Assembly (NCBI GenBank): GCA_963978895.1
Contig: OZ022238.1
Span: forward strand, 32,612,796-32,676,795
From: Erpobdella octoculata
Lineage: Eukaryota; Annelida; Clitellata; Hirudinida; Erpobdellidae
DNA length: 64,000 nucleotides
Direction of reading: 5' to 3'
Shown: in pieces, positions 10,173 to 21,578 of the stretch
Numbering within the stretch: the stretch's first letter is position 1
Layout of the letters: the number at the start of each line of letters is the position of its first letter
The notes under the pieces: generated by a model
What the model saw: only the letters and a program-made list of their open reading frames with translations
Told to the model about the DNA's origin: nothing
Databases searched by the model: none
Program-made: the position numbers and the translations under genes

Positions 10173-10247
10173 TTATATAATTTATCTGGAATTTTTAGAA
10201 CTGAAAATTTCTAAAGACAGAATTAGAGTAGACTAATTTACACTAAT

Positions 10248-11165
10248 TTGCAGCGTCAACAGTTTTATTGTTTACGCTACATTTATTTATTTGAAATCAA
10301 AGTTTTATTTATACTTTGGATTATTAAACTAAAACTTACAATGGGTAATACATGTTCTGCTTTTGGTTCCAATAAAGCAGCTCAGTCCGACGGCAGAGAA
10401 AACATTACGTTTCACTCATTTCTCTTGAAAAACAAGCAACTTTGTAAAAAATGGATCCGAGACAACCCACACAAAGATTTCCAGCCTGAGAAAAATTCCA
10501 GACTGTTCGCTCCATTTCCAGCCAAGTGATTTCATTTCCAATCGTGACGACAGTAAAGTTACAAGGTGTCATGAAAAGTCAGAAGTTTGTGGTAAGAAGT
10601 TGCCCTCTGCAGTGCCATCCATCTTTCCCAATGCTCCAAGGGATTTGTCATCTACATGTTCTTGTCAGAAGAGAACAACTAATGCCAAATCATCACACAG
10701 AAAGATGCAAGGAGAATGGAAGTCCTCAAGAAGTCATTTTGTGAGAGTGATGACATTTCTTCTCTTCCGCCAGCAGCCATATTAACCAGATTGGCAACAG
10801 AGACAGCTATTCCAAGCGTGTTTTTAATGACGATAACATTGCTTTTGAAATTCTGGAACATTATGAATGTAAAGTCAAGGCTTAAAGGAAAGTTTAAACG
10901 AGATTATTCAATGGATCCTATACGTTCTATATGGTCCTGGAAGCTGGATTCTTTACGTCAATTTGCTGATTTTTTGCAACGATGGGAGTCATCTAAAAAG
11001 CCAGGTCTGACATGGGAAACATTTTTGACTCTTCACCATACTTGTTTAGCTATTAGAGATTGTCCCATTTATCTAATTAATCAGTGCAACTTTAATTAGG
11101 TCATGCTTGGTCATCTGCAGTCGGATCCAATCGAGTGTCGATTTGGCTGGCTGCATCAACTATAA
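10248..11165 (+). pseudogene. P-element-like THAP transposase relic, internally deleted
   Basis: The 5' part encodes a THAP zinc-finger-like segment (CSAFGSNKAAQ..., KKWIRDNPHKDFQPEKNS, then in a shifted frame LHFQPSDF). THAP domains bind DNA in P-type transposases. The second required Cys of the CxxxxC pair is Ser here, so the finger is probably broken. After a low-complexity Ser/Lys stretch the frame jumps to the C-terminal part (FWNIMNVKSRLKGKFKRDY, then in another frame LGHLQSDPIECRFGWL). The LGH.QSDP...RFGW motif is shared with the P-like element at 46437-48396. The catalytic and GTP-binding middle is missing. No terminal repeats were found. Confidence 0.75.
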
Positions 11166-11554
11166 ACTGTTATTCATTATTATATTTTTGTGACATGCAT
11201 TGATAGGAAAAACACATAATTCTGTCTATAGCAAAAAAAATTTAGTAGGCTGACCAGAAATTAAAACTGAAAAACTGGAACAGTTTTTCTGACCAAACAA
11301 AAATGCTTTATTTTTTTCGAATAATAAACTGAAACACACAATTATAATCAATAATTATAATAGCAACATGTTTGTAATGATAATTCTGCCATGAGCCACA
11401 TAAATAGTTGACTTACAATTGTTGTAGAATACAAAACTTTTGTCACCATCACAACCAGACAAAAATGAGAATTCGGTTTTAAGGTCCTCGATAAAACAAC
11501 ATTTTAGTTTTGACATTTTTTAAAATATTTTTTGTATTAAAGATGAATGATCAA

Positions 11555-11770
11555 TCTAAATGTAAAAAAATCTTGTGTCATAGTGTTTGACTCCAAACTC
11601 CTCCGAAACGGCTGAACCGATTTTTATAAAACTTTTTGTCTACATTTGGGAACATTGAGAATAGGGTGTAATCTATTTAGAATATTTTTTTTTAATTATT
11701 TTAAAAAGTTATTTTGGAAAAACAAAGGAAAAGAGACAGACAAACAGGAATACAGACAGACAGATGACAG

Positions 11771-11808
<38 letters not shown>

Positions 11809-11967
11809 GAAAGCGAAAGAACGATCAGGAGAGGGAAAGCAACCGGGAACGTGAGAACAAGTGAGAGTGAGAGAGCGACCTGGAGCGGGAGAGCAAGCGG
11901 GGAAGGAAACGGGAGTGAGATAGTAGAACGATAGAAAAAGCTCTAGAATCCCCAGGCAACGCCTTTT
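11555..11967 (+). mobile_element. short non-autonomous Helitron, decayed 3' end
   Basis: Starts TCTAAATGTAAAAAAATC then TTGTGTCATAGTGTTTG and CTCCTCCGAAACGGCTGAAC, matching the 5' end of the Helitron at 35488-36510 (read on its own strand). It contains (TA)n at 11773-11808 and a purine-rich GGGAGAGCAAGCGG minisatellite at 11805-11930. The end, CCCCAGGCAACGCC, is a damaged version of the 3' CCCCGAGCAACGCCGGG hairpin. The terminal CTAG is lost. Confidence 0.75.
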
Positions 11968-12304
11968 GAAACGGAAAAGATACTCTAACCAAAGATACTG
12001 AATTTATTTATTTTTAATTCGCATTTTTACAAATTTGTTTGAGATATTGGATGTGTCCTTTTTAGAGAATATTGTTAAAAATTATGTTGAAAACATTTTT
12101 TACTGACAAAAAGATGAAAATATTTTCGAAAATTTGGGACGCTTCTGTAAAACTGGGACATTTTTAGTGTTTAGATGACCTTTCCCAGCACCTGGGACAA
12201 CAATCGAAATCGGGATATCTGGTCAGCCTAAAATATAACAATGTCTTTTCATGTATTTAAAAATATTTTTGAAGTAGTTTTGCAGACTACTGAACCTAAA
12301 AACT

Positions 12305-12813
12305 AAGCATCTGCGTCCTGATATCGTTATCTCGAAATCAATCGAGATTTCAAAACGATACGTGAGATCCCGTATCGCCATTGAAACGATACAGCCTGCG
12401 GAAGAAGTCTCGTATCGAAATAAAATAGCGAGACTTAAATTTGGTTCTCGTATAAAGTCCCGAAACAAATACCGAGATTTTTAAAAAATATTTTCCAATA
12501 AATAACGAAAGTCATACATATTTAATTAACGATTGTCACAACTGTGAATATTTACAATTGATTCATCAACATTGATTAATTAATCTACCTATTGACAGAA
12601 GTTTATAACTATTATCATCCCCACTTTAAATTCGGTTTTCCTGACAGCCTGTAGCCCCATTATTTACTATTTTTAGTCTGGGAACCGGCAGCAAAAAAGC
12701 CACGCTCCTCTTAGGCTGCTAGTCGAGCTCTGCATACTACTGATACTACAAGCCCTACAAGGCAATCGTACTCGCTCCATTATTTACTATTTTTAGTCTG
12801 GGAACCGGTAGCA

Positions 12814-12856
<43 letters not shown>

Positions 12857-13600
12857 CCAGCTCGCCTCTGTTCTATAGCTTTTTTAAAGCCACGCCCCTC
12901 TTAGGCTGCTAATCGACCTCTGCATACTACTGATACTACAAGGCAATCGTACTCGCTGACATCGATGACTATTATTATTAATGGGAATAATGAGTAATGT
13001 TATTGTAATGATCATTCTATGTTTATGTTTTGGTTTAGTCTGTTTGATAAACTTATTTTTTCAAATTTGTTACATAGAATTGGAATGATTATTTTAGTGT
13101 TTCGATATCCGTAATTGACCGTAATAGTAGCTCATCTAAAATATATCTTTATAATCTCGATTATATTCTTGGTTGTATGTGTGTGCCACCTGTAGTGTGC
13201 ACGTCGTCTGCAGCTGGAATTTGAAACTTTCTCAGCTTCTTTCTTGCTATTGCTAACCGGATTCGCCATCGCCTATAAATAAACCCGCTTGGTTTTCTTC
13301 ACTTTCTTAATTCTTGCATACAGGTACTTTCTCGCGTTTGTCATCATTTAGAGTCTAAATTTAGTAATTTAGACAAATAGATGTACCGAAACTAAACAAA
13401 TGAAACTTATTTCAAGTTTTAAAAAACATAAATTTTGTAAATTTTTATAAATTTTTTATTATTTAAATATTTTTTTTCAATGTAGTTATTAATATTATCT
13501 GTCGCGTATAGTTCATCGTTCTATGTTTTCTCGTTTTGTTCGAGACAAAATTTCCACTTCAGTCGAGATCCCGATATCGGAATTATTATCGTGTTAAAAG
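12305..13600 (-). repeat. inverted, rearranged copy of the 613-4230 repeat
   Basis: Contains in inverted order the AAGCATCTGCGTCC end, the CGATACG block, the segment with the empty site of the hAT at 3164, and the CCAGACTAAAAATAG / GATGTCAGC repeat. It finishes near GTCGAGATCCCGATATCGG. CCATTATTTACTATTTTTAG occurs twice (12657 and 12778), showing an extra tandem piece with a (TA)n tract (12822-12853) inserted. No coding function is visible. Confidence 0.75.
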
Positions 13601-14100
13601 CAATTAACAACTGGAGATTGAATTTTTTCTCGGAAATTTAATAGGTTTAAGTGTTTCGATTTATGAAATAATAGGATTTTTGTAAAGTATCTACACAATT
13701 TAAATGTTGAATCACAGTGACAAAATCATGAATGAAATCTATCAACTTTGTATGACTTCAAAAGTGTTCAAGAAAATTTTCAAAACTGTTTTTTTGGCCA
13801 TAAAAATCCAACCAGTGGTTCAAAATTGTTGCAGACTTAATGATTTTATGTACAATATACATTATTGCGAAAAACTTCAACTCAATCGGATAAGAGGAAG
13901 TAGATGAAAAACCTGTGAATAGATCTAACTACGGCAGCAATAGTCATATACACATATATGTATACACACATGGCACTCTATCTCTATGGGCAACATATAA
14001 CTGAGCGACCCAACGAGCCCGTGGTGGGGTTCTTTGCTTCATTTACAGTAGTGACATCGCCGTCAAGCAGCATCCATACCATAAGCTATTAAAACAACAA
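13601..14100. other. intron sequence, no gene recognised
   Basis: AT-rich sequence. A 67-codon frame at 13704-13907 shows no known motif and lies in a region without splice-like borders. Confidence 0.35.
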
Positions 14101-16270
14101 ACTTTCGAATGTCAACTGTTATCAATATCTGGTTCCACCTCAGACCGGTGTATCGGTAAACCACTCGTCGTTGCCAGCATCTACCGACCACCATCCTCTG
14201 TGATTTCCACATTATTCTATGATGAATTGTCGGACCTACTCTTGTGTTTCGGTGGGTGCATTGACGCTGACAGGTTTGTCATGTGTAGCGATTTTAATTG
14301 CCCTGGTCCCGGTTCCACTGTTGGCGCCGGATTAACTCTTCTGTTCGACCAGCACAGACTACCAATACGTTCTCGCTCTGACACATCATACTTGGCGAAA
14401 GAGAGTATAATTGACCTTGTCGTCGGACCCATTAACTCGAATCGAATCACGGCTGTTGGGGTCCATTCATCTCACGATGTCTCAGACCATGATCTCATCT
14501 CGTAATCCGTTCTTGGACAACCGCGACCACCATGTGCATCCATCACATACAGTTTTTGCAACATCAAGTTCATGGATCTAGGTAAGTTTCAGGAGGATAT
14601 AAACAACTCAGATCTGTTTACCAGTCCAGCAGCGACGTCCAGTGAGTTTGCTGATCAGATCGACAGGGTTGTGATGGACATTCTTAATGTTCACTCTCCT
14701 ACGCAGACGCGCACCAAGCTGGCTCCTTCTAATTCTTGTCGTCATGGCGGTTGGCTCTCATGTGACGCTGCTCTTGCAAAACAGGAGCGTCACTGTTTGG
14801 AGAGGAGATGGAAAGCTCATGGTCGCGAGCAGGATCGGTAACACCTCTCTTGAAAAAAAGTATCTCGATCGTGACGATCCTGCAAGTTTCCGACCAATTT
14901 CAAATCTCCACACGATTTCCAAGATACTGGAAAGACTCTTCTTATCTAGAATTATACCACGTCTAGAGATATCTCCAAACTATAGCCGCTTTCAATCGAC
15001 GGAGACAGCCATTCTTCGTATGGTCAAGGATATACGATGCGTAGCCAACTCTGGGTGGAGGTCAATCCTTGTGTTATTGGATTTGTCCGCAGCTTTTGAC
15101 ACCATTGATATCAACACTCTTCTACGTCGGTTGGAGTTCTCTTTTGGTATTTCAGGGTCCGCTCTCCTCTGGATTGCGTCATATCTGAATGGTCGATCAC
15201 AGTATGTTCGATTTGGTGATTATATCTCTGACATCGTATTCTGCAAGTTCGGTGTTCCCCAAGGTTCCGTGCTTATACGAATGTTGTTTTCCGCATATGT
15301 GGCACCGATTTTGCAAGTCGTTTCATCTTTGGGGTGCGTTACACTCAGTACGCCGATGACACTCAGTTATATATTGAGTTAAAAGATGAAAACAAGCTGG
15401 CTGCCGTAAACTACTGTTTCATGGCGGTTGACAGCTTGTTCTCAATGAATGGTCTTGCCCTATACCCAAGCAAATTAGAAGTCATCTTTATTGATACCGG
15501 CACGAGGATTCGGCAAAAGGCTGCACCCCCAGCTGCGATGTTGTGATGCTCGGTGGCTCCTTGATTGGTCTCTCTAAAACGGTTAAAAGCCTTGGAGTTA
15601 CTCTTGACGAAACTCTTTCCTTCAATAATCATGTGGAGAATGTTTGCAGAACGTCCCACTTCAACATCAGAGGCTTGCGTCACATGCACCGTTACATTGA
15701 TGAAGACTCGGCTCGTATCTTCGCCGGCTCTGGAGTCGGTGCCAAGCTCAATTATTGTAACTCTATCTTATATATTGCTTCTGCTGGTAATCTTGGCAAA
15801 TTGCAACGGGTCCTCAATGCTCTTGCTTAATGCTCAATGCTTGGGGCGTGACTGGAACCAGAAAGCGTGATCGTATTATCCCGGTCTTGGCTGGACTACA
15901 CTAGCTTCCGATTGAGGCTCAAATCAGGTTCAAGATTGCACTCCTGACGTTCAAGGCAATCACGATCAATAAGCCTGCATAACTTGCTAAATTGCTGAGT
16001 TTCCATGTCACACCTAGAACTCTCAGGTCAAGCTCCGCTTGGCAGTTGCAGAGGTATACGGTGCAGACTAATTTCGCTTCTCGCGCTTTCTGCATGTACT
16101 GTCTGGAACGTTCTACCGACTGATTTGACCGACCTGTCGTCAACTGTCGAGTCTTTCAAGAGTCTATTAAAAACCTTCCTCTTCAACTGAGCCTACCAAC
16201 AATAGCAGCCTCATCGCATCTGCGAATCAGTTTGATGTATATCTATACAAATTGTGCGTTACAACTTGTA
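14100..16270 (+). pseudogene. decayed CR1/L2-group LINE, endonuclease to 3' end
   Basis: Fragmented ORF2 of a non-LTR retrotransposon. Endonuclease end: VMCSDFNCPG and SHDVSDHDLIS (14200-14505). Reverse transcriptase: ASFRPISNLHTISKILERLF, LLDLSAAFDTIDINTLL, FGVPQGSVL and, in the next frame, YADDTQLYIE (14870-15400). Then the C-terminal domain with SLGVTLDETLSFNNHV, and the closing WNVLPTDLTDLSSTVESFK (16105-16190). At least four frameshifts break it. A TTATTATTAT run near 16270 marks the 3' tail. It is related to, but clearly diverged from, the intact LINE at 21453-25186, and lies in the galactosyltransferase intron in the gene's orientation. Confidence 0.88.
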
Positions 16271-16589
16271 TTATTATTATATGGCCTGAGGTTAAAACAA
16301 AGATCTTAAAAAGCTGAATGCAATGACAAATCTGATGAAGAGGTGTATCTAGTCATTTTTATTCCACTACCCAAAGAACCCTCAGAGAGCATTCAAACTC
16401 AGCAAATATTTCAGCACTGCAAGAATGGGTCTTAATGTCTTTATCAGAAGCTGTCAGACTTAGACAACATTGAAATTAGTGTTCCACAATTGCTTCTGAC
16501 TTTGAAATAAAAATATTGAACAAAATGGGTTATTTTGACACATACTGATATAGTGAACTTTGGATATTTTTTTTTATAATAGTTTATAG

Positions 16590-16735
16590 TCCTTTACACC
16601 AAGTGTTTTAAGACTGAAACGGCTGTGTCAGAAGCACCTAAGTACTTCCAGTCGTGGATCATAATTTGATCCTTTTAACTTTTCCCTCCTCCTTTCTCCA
16701 GGCTTGGGACTGGCTTGCAAAAGCAAGGCGGAGTT
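16590..16735 (-). mobile_element. SINE-like retroposon, copy 1
   Basis: On the minus strand it reads AACTCCGCCTTGCTTTTGCA, then GCCAGTCCCAAGCCTGGA..., through GTGGATC / CACGACTGGAAGTACTTAGG. It matches the poly-A-tailed, TSD-flanked insertion at 57332-57477. The tail of this copy is degraded. Confidence 0.75.
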
Positions 16736-17363
16736 TAAACTTTGGATATTGCAAAGTTATTTTAACTTGATGTTATGCCAAACCCTCAAACTTAATTTTA
16801 AAAATGATTTATGGTTATTTAAGATGATAATTGCACATTGTATGGATTGTTCGGTTTTATTCCTGTTCTGTTTATTCAATACTAGAAATGACGTTTTTTT
16901 GTTTTTATTGAACTGTCAGACATTAAATAAAGAACTTTCACTACTCTATCATTATTATAGGAAGTTCTATCAAGCCAGGATCTTAATTGCTGTGGATGAT
17001 TAAATGTGGTAATTAAACTATGTGGTTGTGGTTGTGTTTAAACTTGCTTAGCAATATCAAAAAAATGTTCAATGCTTTGGATCGAACTTGGTTCAAGAAA
17101 TTAAAATCACTACATTTCAAGCCATGCCTTCATAAGACAGCTTAAATATCTTGAGATGTTTTCAATAAATCCAGCATAATGTTTCATGTAATCGGATAAG
17201 CTCATGCATAATAAGCTTAGGTAAAAAACATTTGAATCTTTAGGACTGGCAGTGTACAATTGCATATTAACTTTTATTACACGCCTGTACTCTCCCATTT
17301 TATCAACTGCTGACCGCCGCGTTATGCGAAATTGCTTACATGCATACAGACATAGGAAATTAT
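16736..17363. other. intron sequence, no gene recognised
   Basis: AT-rich sequence. The 99-codon plus frame at 16704-17003 begins inside the retroposon and shows no conserved motif. Confidence 0.35.
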
Positions 17364-18495
17364 TAGGGATAGTACTTTTTGGACTTTTCGGGTTCGGGTT
17401 ATTGAATTTTTCAGGTTCGGGTTTTCATTTTTCCAAAAACCGGGTTCGGGTTTTCAACTTTTCAAAAATCGGGTTCTGGTTCAAGTTTTCGATTTTCAAA
17501 ATTTCGGGTCCGGGTTTTAAAATTAAAAACCTTCGGGTTCGGGTGTGGGTTTTAAAATTAAAAACCTTCGGGTTCGGGTCGAGTTTAGGTCGAATTTGAG
17601 TAGTACAATTTTCATAATTTTGGAAACACGCCGGAGAGTGATCTTAGCCCTAATTTATTTTATTATTGGCTAAACGGATTAAGTGAAATATTTGGGAAGT
17701 TCTGTATTACAATAATAATCAAGATAAGTATTGCAGCAAATACTTATGGTGTTCAATATTGTCTATAATTTTATTTATTTCCTAAAATCTGTTTAATAAT
17801 AGCTCTTTTTCTTAAATTGGTCTACCATTACATTGCGTTCTTATAACAAATTTTTTAACTATAACATAAAATAAACGGTTCTTAAGTTCTCTCAAATTGT
17901 TTATTTGAAGTTTAAAATAATAGACAACTATACTTAAAGGACGCTCTTGTCAAAAATTAGATCCAGTCATTAGACTTGGGGCGCCGCTACATGAAATATA
18001 TACAACTCAGCACTTATTTATCGACCAGTTAAGAATGAAAAGCTGAGTGGACCTGATAAAATATGAGTTAGTTAGTTCTTTGCTAAAGAAAACTACTTTA
18101 CCAAACCTGGAATCGAACACGGGTATTAAGGATAGGCAAGCCGGTCTCTAAACCACTAGACTAACTTGTGTCACAAGATTTGTTTTTGTTTGTGAAACAA
18201 AATGCCTAAAATGATTTTTTAATACTAGATTTCATTAGATGTACCAAGTTTTGAAAACTCAGGGATTGTATTGAAATTTTTAAAGCTTGGGGTTCAGGTT
18301 TTATTTTTAAACACCGGGTTCGGGTTTCTCATTTTCAAAATTTGGGTTTCTCTTTTTCAAAAGTTCGGGTTCGGGTTTTACGTTTCAGAAAGTTCGGGTT
18401 CAGGTTTCACGTTTTCAAAAATTCGGGTGAGGTAGCCAAAAAAGACCGAGTAGTACCGAACTTCGGGTTCGGGTCGGGTACCCGTGACATCCCTA
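17364..18495. mobile_element. non-autonomous hAT element, 1132 bp, perfect 8-bp TSD
   Basis: Flanked by GAAATTAT at 17356-17363 and 18496-18503. Termini are TAGGGATAGTAC and GTGACATCCCTA. Subterminal regions are built of CGGGTTCGGGTTTTCAAAA units (17385-17590 and 18290-18480), giving an irregular GGGTTCGGG repeat on both sides. A tRNA-derived SINE (17965-18182) is nested inside. There is no transposase. Confidence 0.92.
17965..18182 (-). mobile_element. tRNA-derived SINE (family with shared core)
   Basis: Minus strand. The head contains an A-box-like TTAGTCTAGTGGTTTAG and a B box GTGTTCGATTCC. The body then carries CTCAGCTTTTCATTCTTAA followed by CTGGTCGATAAATAAGTGC. This core matches the SINE at 20697-21024, but the tRNA head is clearly different. 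It lies inside the hAT element at 17364-18495. Confidence 0.8.
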
Positions 18496-18503
18496 GAAAT
18501 TAT

Positions 18504-18933
18504 GTATGTAGATTTTGTTTCTTCACTAATCTGTTTTCTCACTGTTCTGTTTTATAATGTTCTGTTTCATCATGTTTGGTTTTATTCGGGTACCCATTTA
18601 TCATGAGTATTATGGAATGCTGCTGAACATGATATAGTTTTTTGCTAATGCTTTATAAAGATCAGAATAACCCCAGAGTTCAAAGTTTTCAGAAAGGTTA
18701 TTGTTATAGAATATTTATTTTCTTGAAAACTAAGAATTTTTCTTTCTTCTTATAATAACCTAATGTTTTTAAGACAGACTGTTGTGCTTTCTTATCTCAC
18801 ATTTGTTTTATTTATTTTTAGTTGACTATGTTTTCAGTAGAGGGTTTTTGCATTACATTTGATTAAAAAAAATAGCATTATATTTATTAAACATTACTTT
18901 GCGGTCCTACATAAATTCTGACTTTATTTTTAG
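18504..18933. other. intron sequence before exon 18934, no other gene
   Basis: T-rich intron end with the acceptor at 18932-18933. No other coding signal was seen. Confidence 0.5.
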
Positions 18934-19038
18934 AATTCAGGCAAAAAATGTAACCATATCACGTTTTCCAAAAGTTGTGGCAAAATACTCAATGATAAAA
19001 CATCGTTCTGATGATGGAAATCCATATAATTCTAAAGG
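18934..19038 (+). CDS. B4GALT: beta-1,4-galactosyltransferase, exon with Mn-binding histidine
   Basis: Second exon of the same gene. The acceptor is TTTTTAG|A and the donor AAAGG|GTAAGT. The 105 nt join in phase to the preceding exon: AG plus A gives Arg. The peptide runs R-IQAKNVTISRFPKVVAKY followed by SMIKHRSDDGNPYNSKG. The SRFP..VAKY.MI.H pattern matches the family segment ISR....GR..MIRH, whose Met and His contact the metal ion in the vertebrate enzyme; both residues are present. It ends with two bases of a Gly codon completed by the last exon, 22.9 kb downstream. No frameshift or stop is seen, so the gene looks functional despite the transposon-filled introns on both sides. Confidence 0.93.
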
Positions 19039-19127
19039 GTAAGTGCTATCATTGTAAGGTGAAAATGCTTTCTCTTATTTGTGTATTATTGTATATTATT
19101 TGTTTATTCAGTACCAGAAGTACCAGA

Positions 19128-19310
19128 ATTTTTTGCTCGCAAAAAAATTAGAGAATTTGAACTTGTGTCATAGAGCCCTGCACTTGCCTATTTTTCAAGC
19201 CTGGTTCAGCTTGTTGACCTTATGGCCATGCCAGGCTTATTTCATAGGCACCAATTTTCAGGCCCGACCCAGCTATACCGTAGGCACAAAAATTCAGACT
19301 CATCTTTGTG
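19128..19310 (-). mobile_element. relic of a Helitron 3' half
   Basis: GCTCGCAAAAAAATTAGAGAATTTGAAC, then degenerate GGCCCGACCC-type segments, match the end region of the Helitrons at 34426-35487 and 27983-33187. The terminal CTAG is not preserved. It begins about 90 bp after the second galactosyltransferase exon. Confidence 0.6.
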
Positions 19311-19700
19311 CAATCATAAGGAAAAATTGTAACCAAACGTGCAAACACACATACACATAACTAAAGCTGTCTAGTAATGGTTTTGACATTATCGACATTT
19401 AAAATATTTAATCCCAAGCCCATTGTCACAACTATCACCTTCGTAATAGTCGCAACTGTTGGAGAACCTTTGAACTTGGAGGTTCAAAAACAACTTCTAA
19501 CTCAGTCAAGTCGATTAATAGTTGCTTTAATTATCGAAAAGACAACAGTTATTACGTCCAAAACACAAGATAATCAATTGCTACACGACAAAGTTTCACG
19601 AGTGCAAGCTCAACGAAAACAAGTGCAATTCTGATTTCAAATTTCTATTTTAAATATACACCACAGGCTACCGTGCAAACATTCAAATCCTATTGGATTT
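19311..19700. other. intron sequence, no gene recognised
   Basis: Contains an 85-codon plus frame (19377-19634) with LVIATVGEPLNLE-like sequence but no recognised family; treated as chance. Confidence 0.35.
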
Positions 19701-19705
19701 GGGGC

Positions 19706-19850
19706 ATCACATTCTATGTTATCTCGTTTTATTCGAGACAAAATTTCCACTTCAGTCGAGATCCCGATATCGTATCGAAATCGCCTCGTTATTGATCGAG
19801 GCGTCTCGTATCGTATGGTTTAATTCGAGACAAATTTCAGTGAATATGTT
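19706..19850. repeat. CGATACG-type repeat relic
   Basis: TTCTATGTTATCTCGTTTTA, GATCCCGATATCGTATCG and GAGGCGTCTCGTATCGTATGG match the repeat blocks at 613-775 and 13520-13580. Confidence 0.65.
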
Positions 19851-20696
19851 GATAGAAATCGGGGGAAATCAATAACGCAAAATCAAGTTGACAAGTTGAT
19901 TATGCAATTCCAATACGTGGTATGTGAAATGCGTCCATTATCAACAGTTGAGAAGCTATAGTTTTTAAAGCACTTGTCGAAGGTTTTTCTGGTAGCAAGA
20001 AAGTTATGTGTCGCAACATGCTTTTGAGTAAACTTGAAGAGCAATACACTGAAATGCTGTCTAGCATAACCATATATATAGAATAGGTATATCGGCAAGC
20101 CTGTACTTTAATATGGTATTTAGATAGGCAGCCTAGGAACCAGACCAAAGAACGATTTAGAGTTTTTTTGGTTTCATGAATATTCATTATTTATATTAAT
20201 CGGCAATAACTTTACCGATATAAACCGATAAAGAAATGGGAAAATTTTAAATTTAATACAGCATTTTGCAATAATAATAATAATAATTAAAATATCGGCT
20301 GATTTTGAAATTTGTTCTACTCAATTTACGGTTCTCAGCTAGCTTAAAATGTGTACTGCAACATTTGGCAATATTTGTTTGATTTGCCAGAGCTATAAAA
20401 AATTTCAATTTCAAAACTTGTTTAATGTATTGTACAAGTATCTGCAGAAAACTGAAAAAAGTCAGAACAAAGCCTAAGATCTTTAAAATCTACAGAGAAA
20501 AAAAGTATAAAATATTTAGATTAAATTTGAATGTACATCTATATATGAAAAAATCAAAAAAAAAGTCTAAGTTTCTTAGACTAAAAGTACATCTTTTTAT
20601 AAAAAAAAAATTAAAAAATTTTTAAACTATTTAAATTATGAGTACATCTACTTAAAAAATTCAAAGCAAAGTATAAAATCTTTAGAATATAAATGT
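19851..20696. other. intron sequence with decayed A-rich repeats
   Basis: From about 20420 to 20696, and again at 21040-21125, units around GTACATCTACTTAAAAAAATC and AAAGTATAAAATCTTTAGA recur imperfectly. This is an old tandem repeat split by the SINE at 20697-21024. No gene. Confidence 0.5.
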
Positions 20697-21024
20697 AAAA
20701 TGTAAATGTATAACATTAGGGCGCTACTTCGTATATCAATTAATACCCCAGTAGCACCGGGAACTGCTAGTGCATATGAGATCACACAGTGCTACCTGCC
20801 ACCCGCATGTGTTTCCGAAATCGGAATGTGCCGAACCCTATTACATCCCATTCGTGAAACTGGTACTCATTCATCGACCAGTGAAGGATGAAAGGCTGAG
20901 TTGGCCTGAGCAGTGGGAGTGAATTCCTTGCTCAACGGAATTACGCCTCGCCGTGACTGAGATTTGAACCCACGCCGGCAGGATGATACCATAACTGCTT
21001 TCACCACTGTGCTACGGCGCCTCT
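20697..21024 (-). mobile_element. full-length tRNA-derived SINE
   Basis: Minus strand from 21024. The tRNA-like head is GGCGCCGTAGCACAGTGGTG (A box TAGCACAGTGG) with B box GGGTTCAAATC. A middle block follows with CTCAGCCTTTCATCCTTCAC and TGGTCGATGAATGAGTACCAG. The 3' part runs from AATAGGGTTCGG to TAGCGCCCTAATGTTATACA and ends TTTACATTTT. A 3' piece of the same family is inserted at 58091-58246. The core is shared with the SINE at 17965-18182. Confidence 0.88.
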
Positions 21025-21452
21025 ACAAATATATGTATAATATACATTGTATATCTATACAAAAATGTCTAAAATCTTTAGAAAATATGCACATCTACTT
21101 AAAAAAATCAAAGCCAAGTATAGGAATGTTCAAAATTCAGCAATGAAACCATTTCATTATTTGAATAAGTGTGGTCAGAAAAAGGTCTTGCAGAAATTAA
21201 TTCAGCATTTCCTTTTAAATTTGTGTTGCTGTTTTTTCTAGGTTTTTTGTCAAAAATTAAGCTGTAAGAATAGATATTAAATAAATATAGGCATATGAAT
21301 TTTTTCAAATTTATTTCAATCAGTTACAGCCATTTGATTTAAATAAATTTGGAAAACTGCTGATATTTGTCACTTTGTTTAATATTAGTAATAGAATTGT
21401 TATGCTGTCAGCAAAAATATGCTTTAGCTGATAGCAACATACATGCATTTAA

Positions 21453-21486
21453 TTATTATTATTATTATTATTATTATTTTATTTAA
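21453..21486 (-). repeat. LINE 3' tail, (AAT)n
   Basis: AATAATAATAAT tail on the minus strand, directly after the 3' hairpin of the LINE. It gives the 3' boundary of the element. Confidence 0.8.
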
Positions 21487-21521
21487 CGTGCTCTCTAAAA
21501 AGAAAAATTTCTCAGAGCACG
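21487..21521 (-). promoter_or_regulatory. LINE 3'-UTR hairpin
   Basis: CGTGCTCT and AGAGCACG form an 8-bp stem around a 19-nt loop immediately before the (AAT)n tail. 3'-end hairpins of this kind are recognised by the reverse transcriptase in CR1/L2-like LINEs. Another copy, fused to its inverse, lies at 10120-10172. Confidence 0.65.
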
Positions 21522-21578
21522 AGGCGGCAGTGCCAAAATAAACGAACGAACAGAATCACACATCAGAAACAAAAAGGG

